From Actinoplanes regularis (lineage in GTDB: Bacteria; Actinomycetota; Actinomycetes; Mycobacteriales; Micromonosporaceae), in contig NZ_FZNR01000003.1 in NCBI RefSeq assembly GCF_900188005.1, positions 124,001-188,000 on the forward strand: 64,000 nt of DNA, in the 5' to 3' direction. Positions 1-8,569 of the stretch are shown here, in pieces; position 1 is the first letter of the stretch, and each line of letters starts with the position of its first letter. The notes below the pieces were generated by a model that was not told the DNA's origin, did no database searches, and saw only the letters and a list, made by a program, of their open reading frames with translations. Position numbers and translations under genes: made by a program.

Positions 1-570
1 GTCCACGCCGTTGGGCAGGTGCCGGACCCGGTCAGGGCGTGCGCCGTTGGTCGCGACGAACTTCGCGACGGTGTCGTTGAGGACGAAGACCCGCTCGGCA
101 CGACGCAGCAGGAGCCGGCCGAGACTCGACCACACGGTCTGCTGGACGAGCCGGACCAGGCTGGACGGGTGGTCGACGATGGCCACGTGCTGAGTCATGA
201 ACATCGGCTTGCGCCGGAGCACGACCGCGGCGAAGGCCGCCCAGGAGGTCAGGTACGCCCCGTCGTGCACGTGCACGACGTCCGCCCACGCGACCAGGCG
301 CATGGCCTGGACGAGCAGGCGGGGCCCGGGCACGGGGAACGGAATGCCGGCCCGCTCGTGCAGGCCGTCCCAGGCCGGCACCCGGACCACCCGGGCGCCG
401 TCGGAGAGCGTCTCCGCACCCCCGGGGCGACCGGTGGTCAGGACGGTGACCTCGGCGCCGGCCGCCGCCAGGTGCCGCGCCTCCTCGGCGACGACGTTCT
501 CGATCCCGCCGAGGTGCGGCGGGAAATAGTGGCTGACGAGCAGGACGCGGAGGGGCCGGTTCGCGTTCAT
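1..570 (-). CDS. Glycosyltransferase family 4, N-terminal part (runs off the window)
   Basis: This is the last visible gene of the minus-strand polysaccharide operon and its C-terminus lies beyond base 1. About 190 residues are visible, starting MNANRPLRVLLVSHYFPPHLGG. The glycine-rich loop PPHLGGIENVV and the following VTVLTTG strand are typical of the N-terminal GT-B domain of GT4 retaining glycosyltransferases, which move a sugar from a nucleotide-sugar donor to a lipid-linked or growing glycan at the inner face of the membrane. The ATG at 570 overlaps the TGA of the upstream gene by 4 bases (ATGA), so translation is probably coupled. It resembles the GT4 at 3182-4273 closely at the N-terminus and is probably a paralogue. 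The donor-binding EX7E motif falls outside the window, so the sugar specificity cannot be guessed. Confidence 0.85.
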   Translation of the reverse strand, partial: MNANRPLRVLLVSHYFPPHLGGIENVVAEEARHLAAAGAEVTVLTTGRPGGAETLSDGARVVRVPAWDGLHERAGIPFPVPGPRLLVQAMRLVAWADVVHVHDGAYLTSWAAFAAVVLRRKPMFMTQHVAIVDHPSSLVRLVQQTVWSSLGRLLLRRAERVFVLNDTVAKFVATNGARPDRVRHLPNGVD

Positions 571-3140
571 CGGTAGATCTCCGCACCCTCACTGCTGTAG
601 ATCTTGTTCTTGGTCTCGTCGAGAAGATCGACCGGATAGCGGTAGGTCACCAGGTCTCCGCGATAGAAAATCGTGGCCTCGCCCTTCTGCACGGTGGTGA
701 AACCGAGGAACACGTACGTGTTCGGGCCGACCAGCGTCGGGAAGATGTCGTTGGTCGCGGGGCGGTCGAGCACGCTCTGCATCCGGCCGAAGGTGTACCG
801 GTCGGTCTGGATCTCGGACTGGACGTCGTCGCGTTCCGCTTCCGAGACGTGCGTCTGCAGCCAGTCGATGCTGGCGCGCTCCTCCGGGTGCAGGTAGTAG
901 ATGTCGTAGTACTGCCCGGCGTTCGCCAGGTGCAGCTGCGGCGGATAGCCCCCGGTCAGCTTCGGCACGATGCCGACCAGGTCGACGAAGAGGAACATCG
1001 CCATGACGCACGCCATGGCGGTCGCACGCTTGCCGGCCCACCGGAAGATCCAGATGGAGGCGCCCGCGATGAACGGGGCGAAGAAGAACAGCCCCTGCTG
1101 GAACGCCCGCAGGACGCCGTAGTCGACGGAGAGCTCCGGAAGCACCGTGAGCAGGGCGAGGACCCCGAGTCCGCCGGCACCGAGAGCGACGTGTTCGGGT
1201 GCCGGCCGGTAGATCCGCCGCCGTGGCACGAAGACCGCCAGGATCAGCCCGACGAGCAGCAGCACCTGCAGCAGCTTGGCGACCGACTGCCGGACGACGG
1301 TGTTCACCGTGGCGACGTTCACGCCGACCTTCTCCAGCACGGTGCCGAGCCCGGTCAGCGGCATCTTCGCCTGCTCAACCGCCTCCGCGGGATGCCGGTT
1401 GATCACGTCGAGGGGCAGGTACTCACCGTCCGCGCGATCCTCGGAGGTCTGGCTGAGGGTGTCCTCGGCGTAATCCGCCAGCCGTTCCGCCGTGCTGACC
1501 TTCGCGCCACCGAAGATGCTGTACGCCGTGTCCGAGGAGGCGCTCGCGAATTTTCCGCTGAGCAGTTGCAGGACGGTGTTCTTGGCGGTCAGCCGGGCCT
1601 GGTCACCGGTGTGGGTCAGAGGACCGGTCCACACCACCGCGGCGATCCCGGCGATGCCGATCATCCACCACGTCACGAACAGCCGGCGCCGGGTCGCGGC
1701 GATGGCCCGCTTACGGACCGCGAGCCCCCAGAAGAAGCCGAGGACGTACGCGAGACCCAGCGCGGCCAGCACGACGTAGGTCGTGGAGTAGTGGGTCAGC
1801 ACGATGCCGATCAGCATGATGGTGGCGACGTTCTGCCGGATCGCGCGTGGCCGGGCCGCATCGGCGAAGAGCACCATGATGCAGCCGAGCATCACGAACG
1901 CCACCTCCTGGCGTACCAGGAAGGCCATGTCGGTGAAGAAGGTCGGGAAGGCCACGAAGTAGACCGCCGACAGCAGCGCGACGATCTGCGAGCCGCCGTG
2001 GCGCACCGAGCGGTAGAGCGCGACCGGCGCGACCGCGAAGATGACCGGGAAGACCGCCTTGAAGACGTAGACGCTCGGGATGCCGGTCAGCCGCACGATG
2101 GAGGTCGGCAGCAGGTTGAGGCTCAGGCAGGCGTTGTACGCGTTCCGGAAGTCCGCGATGTTCCACCGGCTCGCCTGGTACGTGATCTCGAAGACCTTGA
2201 ACTCACGCTGGATGTCGTGCCCGGTGATGTTCCAGCCGCGCAGCGAGGTGAGGAGCAGGAGAGCGAGCGCGATGAAGAAGATGCCGACGCCCGTGACGAT
2301 GGGGAGGTGCCGGCGCCGCCGGACGAGCAGGAACGTCATCAGCGCGGCGACGACGACCAGTGCCGCCATCGAGACGGTTCCGCCGAGACCGTTGTTCAGC
2401 CGGATCGCTCCGGCGACCGCCAGCAGCACCGCGACGGAGCCCAGCGCGACGATCGGGATGAGGTCCGGCGCGGGCTGCGCGCGCCACCACGGCACGCTGT
2501 TCGCGGACGGCTCACTGACCGGCGCGATCGCCGCGAGGCCGACGATGAACAGCAGAGCGCCGACGGTCAGCGGGATGGTCTGCAGTGGTTTGTCGAAACC
2601 CGCTACCGGCAGGATCGTGTTGACGCCCAGGGCGATGACGATGTCGCTGAGAACCGTGCAGCCGACGGCGAGGATCGTCCGCCCGTCCCGGGTGGAGACG
2701 AAGGCGTCGGCCGCCGCGTACCAGAGCATGATCGGGGCACCGAAGAGCAGCCACAGGCCGGCCGGCGCGAGCGCGAGTCCGGGGACCCCGGGAACGCATT
2801 CGATGACCACCGCGAGCAGGGTCAGCAGGAGCAGCGCCCGGCGCCGGAGTAGGCGTTGGGTGACCCTGCCGACCAGGCTGTCCGGACGGGTCCGCGTGGG
2901 TGCGACCGTCTCCGGCGCGGCGGTCTCCCGCGCGGCGGGCAGGTGCAGGATCTCGGTCGGCTGCTCCGCCAGCACGTCGGCGGGCCGGAGCGGGATCCGC
3001 TGGGTCGGCTGGTCCGCCAACGACGCGGAACGCTGGTGCGGGGCTCGCCGAATCGGCTGGTCCGCCAACGACGCGGGCCGCTGAAGCGGGATCCGCTGGG
3101 TCGGCTGGTCCTCGATGCCCGGCGTCTGGGGAAATTTCAA
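567..3140 (-). CDS. Large polytopic membrane protein, DUF2206/GT-C-like
   Basis: An 857-residue protein. Residues about 1-75 are a hydrophilic tail with repeated units (ASLADQP, QRIPL). Many hydrophobic segments follow (roughly 15 or more), then a soluble C-terminal domain of about 130 residues containing LHPEERASIDWLQTH. The layout of many membrane passes and a soluble tail fits DUF2206-type proteins and the wider GT-C fold (lipid-phosphate-sugar-dependent transferases or polymerases); the family name is from recollection, not a search. The likely role is transfer or polymerisation of a lipid-linked sugar in this operon. The only in-frame start before the first membrane segment is TTG at 3140, with GGAGAG about 12 bases upstream. 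It lies 41 bases after the preceding GT4 gene and overlaps the next GT4 by 4 bases. A flippase or polymerase role is an alternative. Confidence 0.75.
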   Translation of the reverse strand: MKFPQTPGIEDQPTQRIPLQRPASLADQPIRRAPHQRSASLADQPTQRIPLRPADVLAEQPTEILHLPAARETAAPETVAPTRTRPDSLVGRVTQRLLRRRALLLLTLLAVVIECVPGVPGLALAPAGLWLLFGAPIMLWYAAADAFVSTRDGRTILAVGCTVLSDIVIALGVNTILPVAGFDKPLQTIPLTVGALLFIVGLAAIAPVSEPSANSVPWWRAQPAPDLIPIVALGSVAVLLAVAGAIRLNNGLGGTVSMAALVVVAALMTFLLVRRRRHLPIVTGVGIFFIALALLLLTSLRGWNITGHDIQREFKVFEITYQASRWNIADFRNAYNACLSLNLLPTSIVRLTGIPSVYVFKAVFPVIFAVAPVALYRSVRHGGSQIVALLSAVYFVAFPTFFTDMAFLVRQEVAFVMLGCIMVLFADAARPRAIRQNVATIMLIGIVLTHYSTTYVVLAALGLAYVLGFFWGLAVRKRAIAATRRRLFVTWWMIGIAGIAAVVWTGPLTHTGDQARLTAKNTVLQLLSGKFASASSDTAYSIFGGAKVSTAERLADYAEDTLSQTSEDRADGEYLPLDVINRHPAEAVEQAKMPLTGLGTVLEKVGVNVATVNTVVRQSVAKLLQVLLLVGLILAVFVPRRRIYRPAPEHVALGAGGLGVLALLTVLPELSVDYGVLRAFQQGLFFFAPFIAGASIWIFRWAGKRATAMACVMAMFLFVDLVGIVPKLTGGYPPQLHLANAGQYYDIYYLHPEERASIDWLQTHVSEAERDDVQSEIQTDRYTFGRMQSVLDRPATNDIFPTLVGPNTYVFLGFTTVQKGEATIFYRGDLVTYRYPVDLLDETKNKIYSSEGAEIYR

Positions 3141-3181
3141 GATCGACTGCTCTCCGGCTGGATTTCAGGGCAGTGCAGGAA

Positions 3182-4273
3182 TCACGCGAGCGCCTCGGCG
3201 TAGGCCACCTTGACGCTGTCCACCACCGCCGTCCACGTGTAGAGGCGGGCCTTGTCGGCGCTCTGCCGTGCCAGCCGTTCGAACAGTTCGGCGTCGCCCG
3301 CGACCGAGTCCAGACCGGCGGCGAGCGCCTCCGGGGACGGCTCGGTCAGGACGGCCGTGTCCTGGAGCAACTCGATGTTTCCCGGCACCGCGGTCGCGAC
3401 GACGGGCAGGCCCGCGGCCATCGCCTCGAGCGCCACCAGGGGCATGCCCTCGCGGTCGGAGGGCAGCACGAACGCGTCCGCGTGCGCGTACTGCTCACGC
3501 AGTTCGGCGCCGAGCCGTGAACCGGCGAACGTGACGTTCTCCAGCCGCAGGGTTCGCGCCTGCTCCTCCAGCAGCTGCCGCTGCTCACCGTCGCCCACCA
3601 CGGTCAGGTGGATCGGCTGCCGGCACAGCGCCAGCGCGTCGAGCAGGCGGGTGACGTTCTTCTGCGGGCTCAGGCGGCCCACGTAGAGCAGGCGGAGCGG
3701 CTCGCCCACCCGGGCCCGGCGCGGCGGCAGGAAATGCTCCTCGGCCACCCCGTTGGGCACGATGTGGATCCGGTGGCGAGGGACGCCGTACCGGCGCTCG
3801 ACGAACTCCGCCTGCGATTCGGTGAGCACGATGACGCCGGCGGCCGCCCGCATGACCCGCCCGAACAGGTGCTTCTTGTAGTACGGCAGCAGCCGGCCGA
3901 GCGGCCCGGAAGCGTCGACGTCGAGGTGGAAGTGCAGCAGGAAGCGCTGACCGCGCAGCCGCGCGAGGACGGCGACGACCTCCGGGATCAGCGCGTGGGC
4001 GCTGTGCAGGTGCAGCACAGCGTCCTTCGGCGTACGCCAGAGCGAGCGCAGCAGGCCCGGGGCGATCGGCGTGTGGGCGAACTCCCAGGCCCGATGCCGC
4101 CGGACGGTGACCCGGCCGTTCCGGGACCGTCGCGGGGCGCCTTCCGAACCGAGGGTCGTGGTCAGAACCGTGACGTCGCTGTCGACCCCGAGGCCCGCGG
4201 CGACGTTCTCGACGACCCGCTCCATGCCACCGAGGTGCGGCGGGTAATAGGGCGAGATCTGGATGAACGTCAT
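3182..4273 (-). CDS. Glycosyltransferase family 4
   Basis: A 363-residue GT-B enzyme of the GT4 family. The N-terminal acceptor loop reads YPPHLGGMERVVE. The second domain begins near PNGVAEEHF and LLYVGRLSPQKN, and the donor-binding EX7E motif is visible in REGMPLVALEAMAAGLPVV. It is expected to act in the cytoplasm on a membrane-bound acceptor. I chose ATG 4273, which overlaps the deacetylase stop by 4 bases (ATGA); a longer frame starting at 4420 would run deep into the deacetylase gene and adds a low-complexity Arg/Pro extension. Its neighbours place it in exopolysaccharide or cell-wall glycan assembly. Linkage and sugar are unknown. Confidence 0.9.
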   Translation of the reverse strand: MTFIQISPYYPPHLGGMERVVENVAAGLGVDSDVTVLTTTLGSEGAPRRSRNGRVTVRRHRAWEFAHTPIAPGLLRSLWRTPKDAVLHLHSAHALIPEVVAVLARLRGQRFLLHFHLDVDASGPLGRLLPYYKKHLFGRVMRAAAGVIVLTESQAEFVERRYGVPRHRIHIVPNGVAEEHFLPPRRARVGEPLRLLYVGRLSPQKNVTRLLDALALCRQPIHLTVVGDGEQRQLLEEQARTLRLENVTFAGSRLGAELREQYAHADAFVLPSDREGMPLVALEAMAAGLPVVATAVPGNIELLQDTAVLTEPSPEALAAGLDSVAGDAELFERLARQSADKARLYTWTAVVDSVKVAYAEALA

Positions 4274-4992
4274 GCGATCAGAGCACCGTTCGGGACGTAC
4301 TCGACGTCCGGGCGGCGGCAGATGTAGTCGAGCACCCGCTCCAGCCGAGCCCAGTCGCCGCGCGCGTCGACCTCCCAGCTGTGCCCCCACAGGTGGTAGA
4401 CGCCGCCTTCGCGCAGGCACTTGTCGAACCAGGCCATGGCGAAGTCTTCCCAGTTGAAGTACATCTTCACCGCGGCCGCCGGACGCATCCGCGCAATCCT
4501 GAGGATGGTCGGCCCGTCGACGAGGTGGGCGTACGCGTTGATGGTCGTCTTGGCCTCGAAGAGGTCACCCACCTCGAGCGAGTGACGGTCCACCGTTCGC
4601 GCCAGCCCGAACCCGCTCTCGCGGACCATGCCGACGTGCTTGGCGTTGTACTCGCCCCGCGGGTAGCAGAACGTCGTGATCGGAGCGCCGATGATCTGCT
4701 CGAGCTCGTCCTTGCCCGCCTGGATCTCGTGTCGTGCCTCGTCGTCGGAGAGGAACGGCAGCCGCTTGTGCGACAGGGTGTGCCCGCCGATCTCGTGCCG
4801 CTCGGTGAGCTCGCGGATCCCGTCGTGGCTGAGCCGGTTCGCCGGGTCGATCTCGATGTTGCGGGGCGCGATGTAGAAGGTGCCCGGCACGTCGTACTTG
4901 TCGAGGAGCGCCGCGAGCTTCGGGTCGAGATGATGTCCGTCGTCCCAGCTCGTGGTGACCACGACTCGCGGCTGGTTCGTCATTTCGGTCAC
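4270..4992 (-). CDS. Polysaccharide deacetylase (NodB homology domain)
   Basis: A 240-residue protein covered by a NodB-type carbohydrate esterase 4 domain. Visible motifs are TTSWDDGHH (catalytic and metal-binding Asp pair), GGHTLSHKRLP (the HxxxH metal ligands) and CYPRGEYN. CE4 enzymes remove N- or O-acetyl groups from sugar residues. There is no signal peptide, so it either acts in the cytoplasm on a lipid-linked intermediate or uses another export route. The start is taken as GTG 4992, which overlaps the upstream stop by 4 bases (GTGA); an internal ATG at 4983 is the alternative. Deacetylation of amino sugars in the product of this operon is the likely role. Confidence 0.88.
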   Translation of the reverse strand: MTEMTNQPRVVVTTSWDDGHHLDPKLAALLDKYDVPGTFYIAPRNIEIDPANRLSHDGIRELTERHEIGGHTLSHKRLPFLSDDEARHEIQAGKDELEQIIGAPITTFCYPRGEYNAKHVGMVRESGFGLARTVDRHSLEVGDLFEAKTTINAYAHLVDGPTILRIARMRPAAAVKMYFNWEDFAMAWFDKCLREGGVYHLWGHSWEVDARGDWARLERVLDYICRRPDVEYVPNGALIA

Positions 4993-5441
4993 GCGTCGTC
5001 CTTGGTGTCGAGCAGATAGTGCAGGGTCTGCGAGTGTCCGGGGAGAGTCACGTCGACGACGTACGCCGTATCGCGGGCGGCCTTCACGTCGAAGCTGACC
5101 GACGCCGCCGTTCCGGGCGAGGCGTCCACCGTCTTCTCGACCGCCGGCTGGGCCGTGCCCTTGTTCCTGGCGGTCACCACGACGCGGACGGTGAAGGTGA
5201 TGTCGGCCGCGCCGTGGCGCATCAGCGAGACCGGCACGGTGACCACGGGCGCCCGGGCCGTACCGCCGATCGACGGGTTCCTGGTGAAGTAGAGCTCGGT
5301 GTACTCGCTCGGCAGGCGCGTGAAGGAGGCCCGCAGCTCGGCGCGCACGGCCGGCGACACCGCAGCGGCGGCGACGAGGGCCAGCAGCAGCGCGCCGATG
5401 AGCCCCAGCCAGGCACCGGGGCTCCGCCACGCGCCGGTCAC
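4989..5441 (-). CDS. Single-pass membrane protein in the polysaccharide operon
   Basis: A 150-residue protein with one N-terminal hydrophobic segment (about residues 10-32) and an exported domain of about 115 residues rich in beta-strand-forming residues. It reads ELYFTRNPS near the membrane, then alternating hydrophobic strands and a charged TKDDA end. The FTxLYF-like start of the outer domain recalls the C-terminal domain of DUF1616 proteins, which often sit beside archaeal and actinobacterial glycan genes; that link is tentative. The start GTG 5441 overlaps the upstream GT2 stop by 4 bases. No catalytic motif is seen. A scaffold or accessory role for the glycosyltransferases is a guess from position. 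Confidence 0.7.
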   Translation of the reverse strand: MTGAWRSPGAWLGLIGALLLALVAAAAVSPAVRAELRASFTRLPSEYTELYFTRNPSIGGTARAPVVTVPVSLMRHGAADITFTVRVVVTARNKGTAQPAVEKTVDASPGTAASVSFDVKAARDTAYVVDVTLPGHSQTLHYLLDTKDDA

Positions 5442-6196
5442 ACCGCTCCCAGGCTCTCGGGAAGCGAGGACCCGGAACGCTCCCGGATCACGTGGCTCAC
5501 CGGCACCGGCGTGACCTTCCGGAACCGGTGCGCGAAGAGCTGGCGGAGGTTCTCCACGCCGTCCGGCAGGGCGTTCAGCTTGACCTCGCCGCCGCGCGGC
5601 CGGTACTCGATCGGCACCTCGGCGTAGCGGAAGCCGGCCGACGTGGCGGCGTTCTTGATCTCCTGCGAGAAGGCCATGCCGCCGGAGCGCAGGTTCAGCC
5701 GCTCCCAGACGTAGCGCCGGAACATCCACATCCCGGACTGCGAGTCGCGCAGACCGTTACGGAACAGGCTGCGGCTGATTCCACTGAGGACGTGGTTCGC
5801 CGCCGTGTGGGAGACCTTCATCGCGCCGCGGTTGCTACGCAGCAGCCGGTTGGTGTTGAGGAACTCGAGCTGGTTCTCCTCGAACGTCGCGAGCAGGTGC
5901 GGAAGCGCGTCGAAGGGGTACGTGCAGTCCGCGTCGCCGGTGGCGATGACGTCGCCGTGAGCCGCGTCGAGACCGGCCCGGTACGCGTTGCCGTAGCCAC
6001 GTTCGCCCTGGAAGACGACGCGCGCGCCCATGCTGCGGGCGAGCTCACCCGTTCCGTCGGTGGAGTTGTTGTCCACCACCACGAGGTCGGTCTCCCAACC
6101 CATCCGGCGCAGCTCGTCGGCGGGGATGAGCGGCATCAGGTGAGGGAGGTTCTCCGCCTCATTGAAGGCGGGGATGACGATCGAAAGCGTTCTCAT
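5438..6196 (-). CDS. Glycosyltransferase family 2 (DPM1/polyprenol-phosphate type)
   Basis: A 252-residue GT-A fold enzyme and the first intact gene of the operon. Motifs in order: LSIVIPAFNEAENL (nucleotide-binding strand), VVVDNNSTDGTGELA, RGYGNAYRAGLDAA and TGDADCTYP, which holds the acidic metal/UDP-binding motif. There are no C-terminal membrane segments, so it resembles the soluble dolichyl-phosphate-mannose-synthase-like subgroup that charges a polyprenyl phosphate with a sugar, a suitable first step for the GT-C-like protein downstream. ATG 6196 has an AGGAAG-type ribosome site. Five further genes follow with 4-base overlaps or short gaps, all on the minus strand. Confidence 0.88.
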   Translation of the reverse strand: MRTLSIVIPAFNEAENLPHLMPLIPADELRRMGWETDLVVVDNNSTDGTGELARSMGARVVFQGERGYGNAYRAGLDAAHGDVIATGDADCTYPFDALPHLLATFEENQLEFLNTNRLLRSNRGAMKVSHTAANHVLSGISRSLFRNGLRDSQSGMWMFRRYVWERLNLRSGGMAFSQEIKNAATSAGFRYAEVPIEYRPRGGEVKLNALPDGVENLRQLFAHRFRKVTPVPVSHVIRERSGSSLPESLGAV

Positions 6197-6255
6197 CGCG
6201 GGTTCTTCCTATGGAGCGCGGACTAGCGCGGGGGGCGGGAGGGTGACGGGGATGG

Positions 6256-6603
6256 TCAGTACTGGGCGCGCCGCCGGCGGCCGGATTCGACGAGGTTCTC
6301 GAGCAATGCAGCGGTCTTGGCTACGTTTTCCCGGTAATAGGCCAATGGCTCCCGGACCGGCTCCTCCATCGCGGCGAGGGCTGCGCAATGGGTCGCGGCA
6401 TCGAGGTCGGGGTGCTCGGCGAAGATTCGCCGGTCCAGCTCGGTGTCAGCTATGTCACTCCGATAGAAGATGCGATCTTCTACGAATTCCGCGTTGCCGG
6501 TCGACAGGTTGTCCAAGATGACGGGAGTGGTGGCGAAGTCGATGCGAGCCGAGGCCACGGTGCTGCTGATGCGCCCGGCGCCGCCGGTTGTCAACACCTT
6601 CAA
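6256..6603 (-). pseudogene. Decayed UDP-glucose 4-epimerase (galE) fragment
   Basis: An open frame of 115 codons that matches only the N-terminal third of GalE-type epimerases, normally about 320-340 residues. The start (MKVL..GGAG) and the run VILDNLSTGNAEFV are GalE-like, as is YYRENVAKTAALLENL. The NAD-binding loop reads TGGAGRIS where TGGAGFIG is expected, the region after HCAAL is altered, and the frame ends before the catalytic YxxxK. A TTG start at 6603 still has a good GGGAG ribosome site. It lies directly upstream of the polysaccharide operon, where a nucleotide-sugar epimerase would make sense. The remaining two thirds of the gene are absent. Confidence 0.7.
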
Positions 6604-7318
6604 GGCTCACTCCCGAGAATGGTCTGGCCATAGGAGAGAAGGCGTCGCCGAACCGGCGTAATGCCGCTTCGGTGCCCGCTCTGGGCAGCGTTCTTCTTAC
6701 GTGGCGGCCTGATCAGCAGTTCATCAACCGCACTACTCCGGATGGCTATAAAGGGTGGCGCGCAGCACTCATCGACCTTCTTTGAAAGGTTGCGAGTCGG
6801 TTGCCGGGATGCATTCAACACCCTACGTCAGGAGATCTTGGAATCCAGACACCCAGAGTGAACCGACCGTACGTCTGGGCAGTCGGAGAGCCGATTTCGT
6901 GCAGGCCCTCGGCCATTCGGCCTATCGCAAACCGGACGGCGAGTTCGAATCTCCTACATGGCACCCGCTGACGAGGTGGCGATGGTTGGGCTCTCGGCCT
7001 TTTTCCGCAGGCGGCCATCCGAATGGACGACTTGCATTTACGGGAATGGGACAGTCCGGAAAGCCAGGCACGGACATGCGGTTTCGGACGCCAGTTTAGT
7101 TTCAAAACAAATGATCGTTAACCGACTTCGGCACTCTATGGAGTCAGCTGGTGCACGGGTGGTGATCGTGGCAGTTGGGCGCGGCGATGGCGGACCTCCT
7201 GCGTCTGAACTCACAGCTTTTCGCCATCAAGATCACTAATTACGCACCGTGACTTTCGGTCCGTCGAGTGCATGTACAGAAAGTGATCGCGTCGAAGCAA
7301 GCGCACCGCAGGGGTGGA
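6604..7318. other. Gene-free, lower-GC stretch of about 700 bases
   Basis: Between the galE remnant and the esterase gene I find no open frame with recognisable protein character on either strand. The base composition is visibly less GC-rich than its surroundings and the third-position G/C bias of the neighbouring genes is lost. It may be decayed mobile or foreign DNA. A T-arm-like string (GAGTTCGAATCTC, about 6942-6954) occurs but no tRNA can be folded around it. Confidence 0.5.
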
Positions 7319-8299
7319 TCAGCGGGTGAAGGCGGCCCGCAGGAAGGCCGCGATGACCGTATATGTCGGGTAAGCGGCGTCCGGTGTCAGCCCCGTGCCG
7401 GTGTGCCGGACCGTGGCGCGAGGCCCCGGCCGGGCGACGATGTTCCGGTTGTGGCCGGCGCCGGGGACCGTATAGAAGGTCGCCGGGACCGAGGCCGCGG
7501 CGAGGGCCTCGAAGAGCAGCCGGCTCTGCTCCAGCGGGACCAGCCCGTCCTCCGTGCCGTGGATGATCATGACTGGGGGCGCGGACGGGGTCACCCGGAA
7601 GAGCGGGTTGGCCGCGGCGACCCGGTCGGGGCAGGTCTGGATCGGGCAGCCGAGCAACGCGGACTCCGGGGACCTCGCCGAGGAGTGGCAGGCGTCCAGG
7701 TGGAACGCCCGGTTGAACGACGCGCACGCGCCGGGCGGCATGTGCGGGTCCATCCGCAGGAAGTCGATCGGGGCGTACAGGTCGACGACCGCGCGTACGC
7801 CGGTGCCGGTGAATCCGGCCATCAGGGCGGTCCAACCGCCGGACGAGTCGCCGAGCACGGCCATGCGCCGCGGGTCGAACTCGAAGCGATGGGCGTTGTC
7901 GCGCAGCCAGCGGATCGCCGCCCGCACGTCGTCCACCTGCCCGGGGAACTTCGTCTGGTGGCTGGAACGGGTGGAGACACCGGCGACCACGAAGCCGTGC
8001 GTGGTGAAGTAGGGGGCCAGGGCCGGGGCGTACCCCTTGCCGTCGTCGGCGAACCAGCCACTGCCGCCCATCACGATCAGCAGGGGCTGCGGGGTCGCGG
8101 CCGGCTGCGCTGGGAGATACAGGTCGAGCAGGTGGCCGTAGGTTCCGGCGGGCTGCGCGGGGGCGTATGCGAGATCGCGGAAGACCCGCGGCGGGAGGGT
8201 CGCGGCGGAGGTCGGCGGTCCGGCGGCGACCACCGCGGTCAGGGTGGTGGCCAGGAGCGCGGCCAGCGCCAGGGATCGGGAGAGCGGGGGGTTGATCAT
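7319..8299 (-). CDS. Secreted alpha/beta-hydrolase (esterase/lipase-like)
   Basis: A 326-residue protein with an N-terminal signal peptide (hydrophobic core to about residue 30, then SAATLPP). The fold shows the BD-FAE/HSL-like order: VMGGSGWFADD as the oxyanion loop (GGSGW where many relatives have HGGxW), nucleophile Ser in GDSSGGW, Asp in HGTEDGLVP and His in PGAGHN. These give a complete Ser-Asp-His triad. ATG 8299 is preferred because GGGAGG lies 6 bases upstream; an in-frame ATG at 8320 lacks this. It is transcribed alone on the minus strand. Substrates are probably short-chain or carbohydrate esters; the exact one is unknown. Confidence 0.85.
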   Translation of the reverse strand: MINPPLSRSLALAALLATTLTAVVAAGPPTSAATLPPRVFRDLAYAPAQPAGTYGHLLDLYLPAQPAATPQPLLIVMGGSGWFADDGKGYAPALAPYFTTHGFVVAGVSTRSSHQTKFPGQVDDVRAAIRWLRDNAHRFEFDPRRMAVLGDSSGGWTALMAGFTGTGVRAVVDLYAPIDFLRMDPHMPPGACASFNRAFHLDACHSSARSPESALLGCPIQTCPDRVAAANPLFRVTPSAPPVMIIHGTEDGLVPLEQSRLLFEALAAASVPATFYTVPGAGHNRNIVARPGPRATVRHTGTGLTPDAAYPTYTVIAAFLRAAFTR

Positions 8300-8320
8300 G
8301 ACGAGCCTCCCGGTGTCCAC

Positions 8321-8569
8321 GGTGTAGACCCGATGGTCACCTGCGGTGACAACCTCACGATCCGGCCTGCGCCCACCTCGCGAAATCCCCCGGCACGGTT
8401 ACTCCGCCCCATGCCATGACCGCCGCTGCTGGTTCGTGGGTGGGTGTGTTTGCTGGCCGGGGTGCGGCGGGATTGCGGAAACTCACGGTCCGGCTGGTGG
8501 TGAGAACGCGACGAGAGCGATGGAGGTAGCGGCCCGGGACGCCGAACTCGGTGACGCCTCTGACGGAGG
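8321..8569. other. Intergenic region with a GTCACC/GGTGAC inverted repeat
   Basis: This interval lies upstream of the esterase gene and downstream of the MarR gene. The only structure I see is a perfect 6-base inverted repeat with a 3-base spacer at 8336-8350, about 40 bases upstream of the esterase start. It could be an operator for the esterase gene. Confidence 0.3.

Noticed and set aside
6870..6990. Possible tRNA fragment around the string GAGTTCGAATCTC
   Set aside because: The T-loop-like string has only a partly paired stem, and no acceptor, D or anticodon arm can be drawn at the right distances on either strand.
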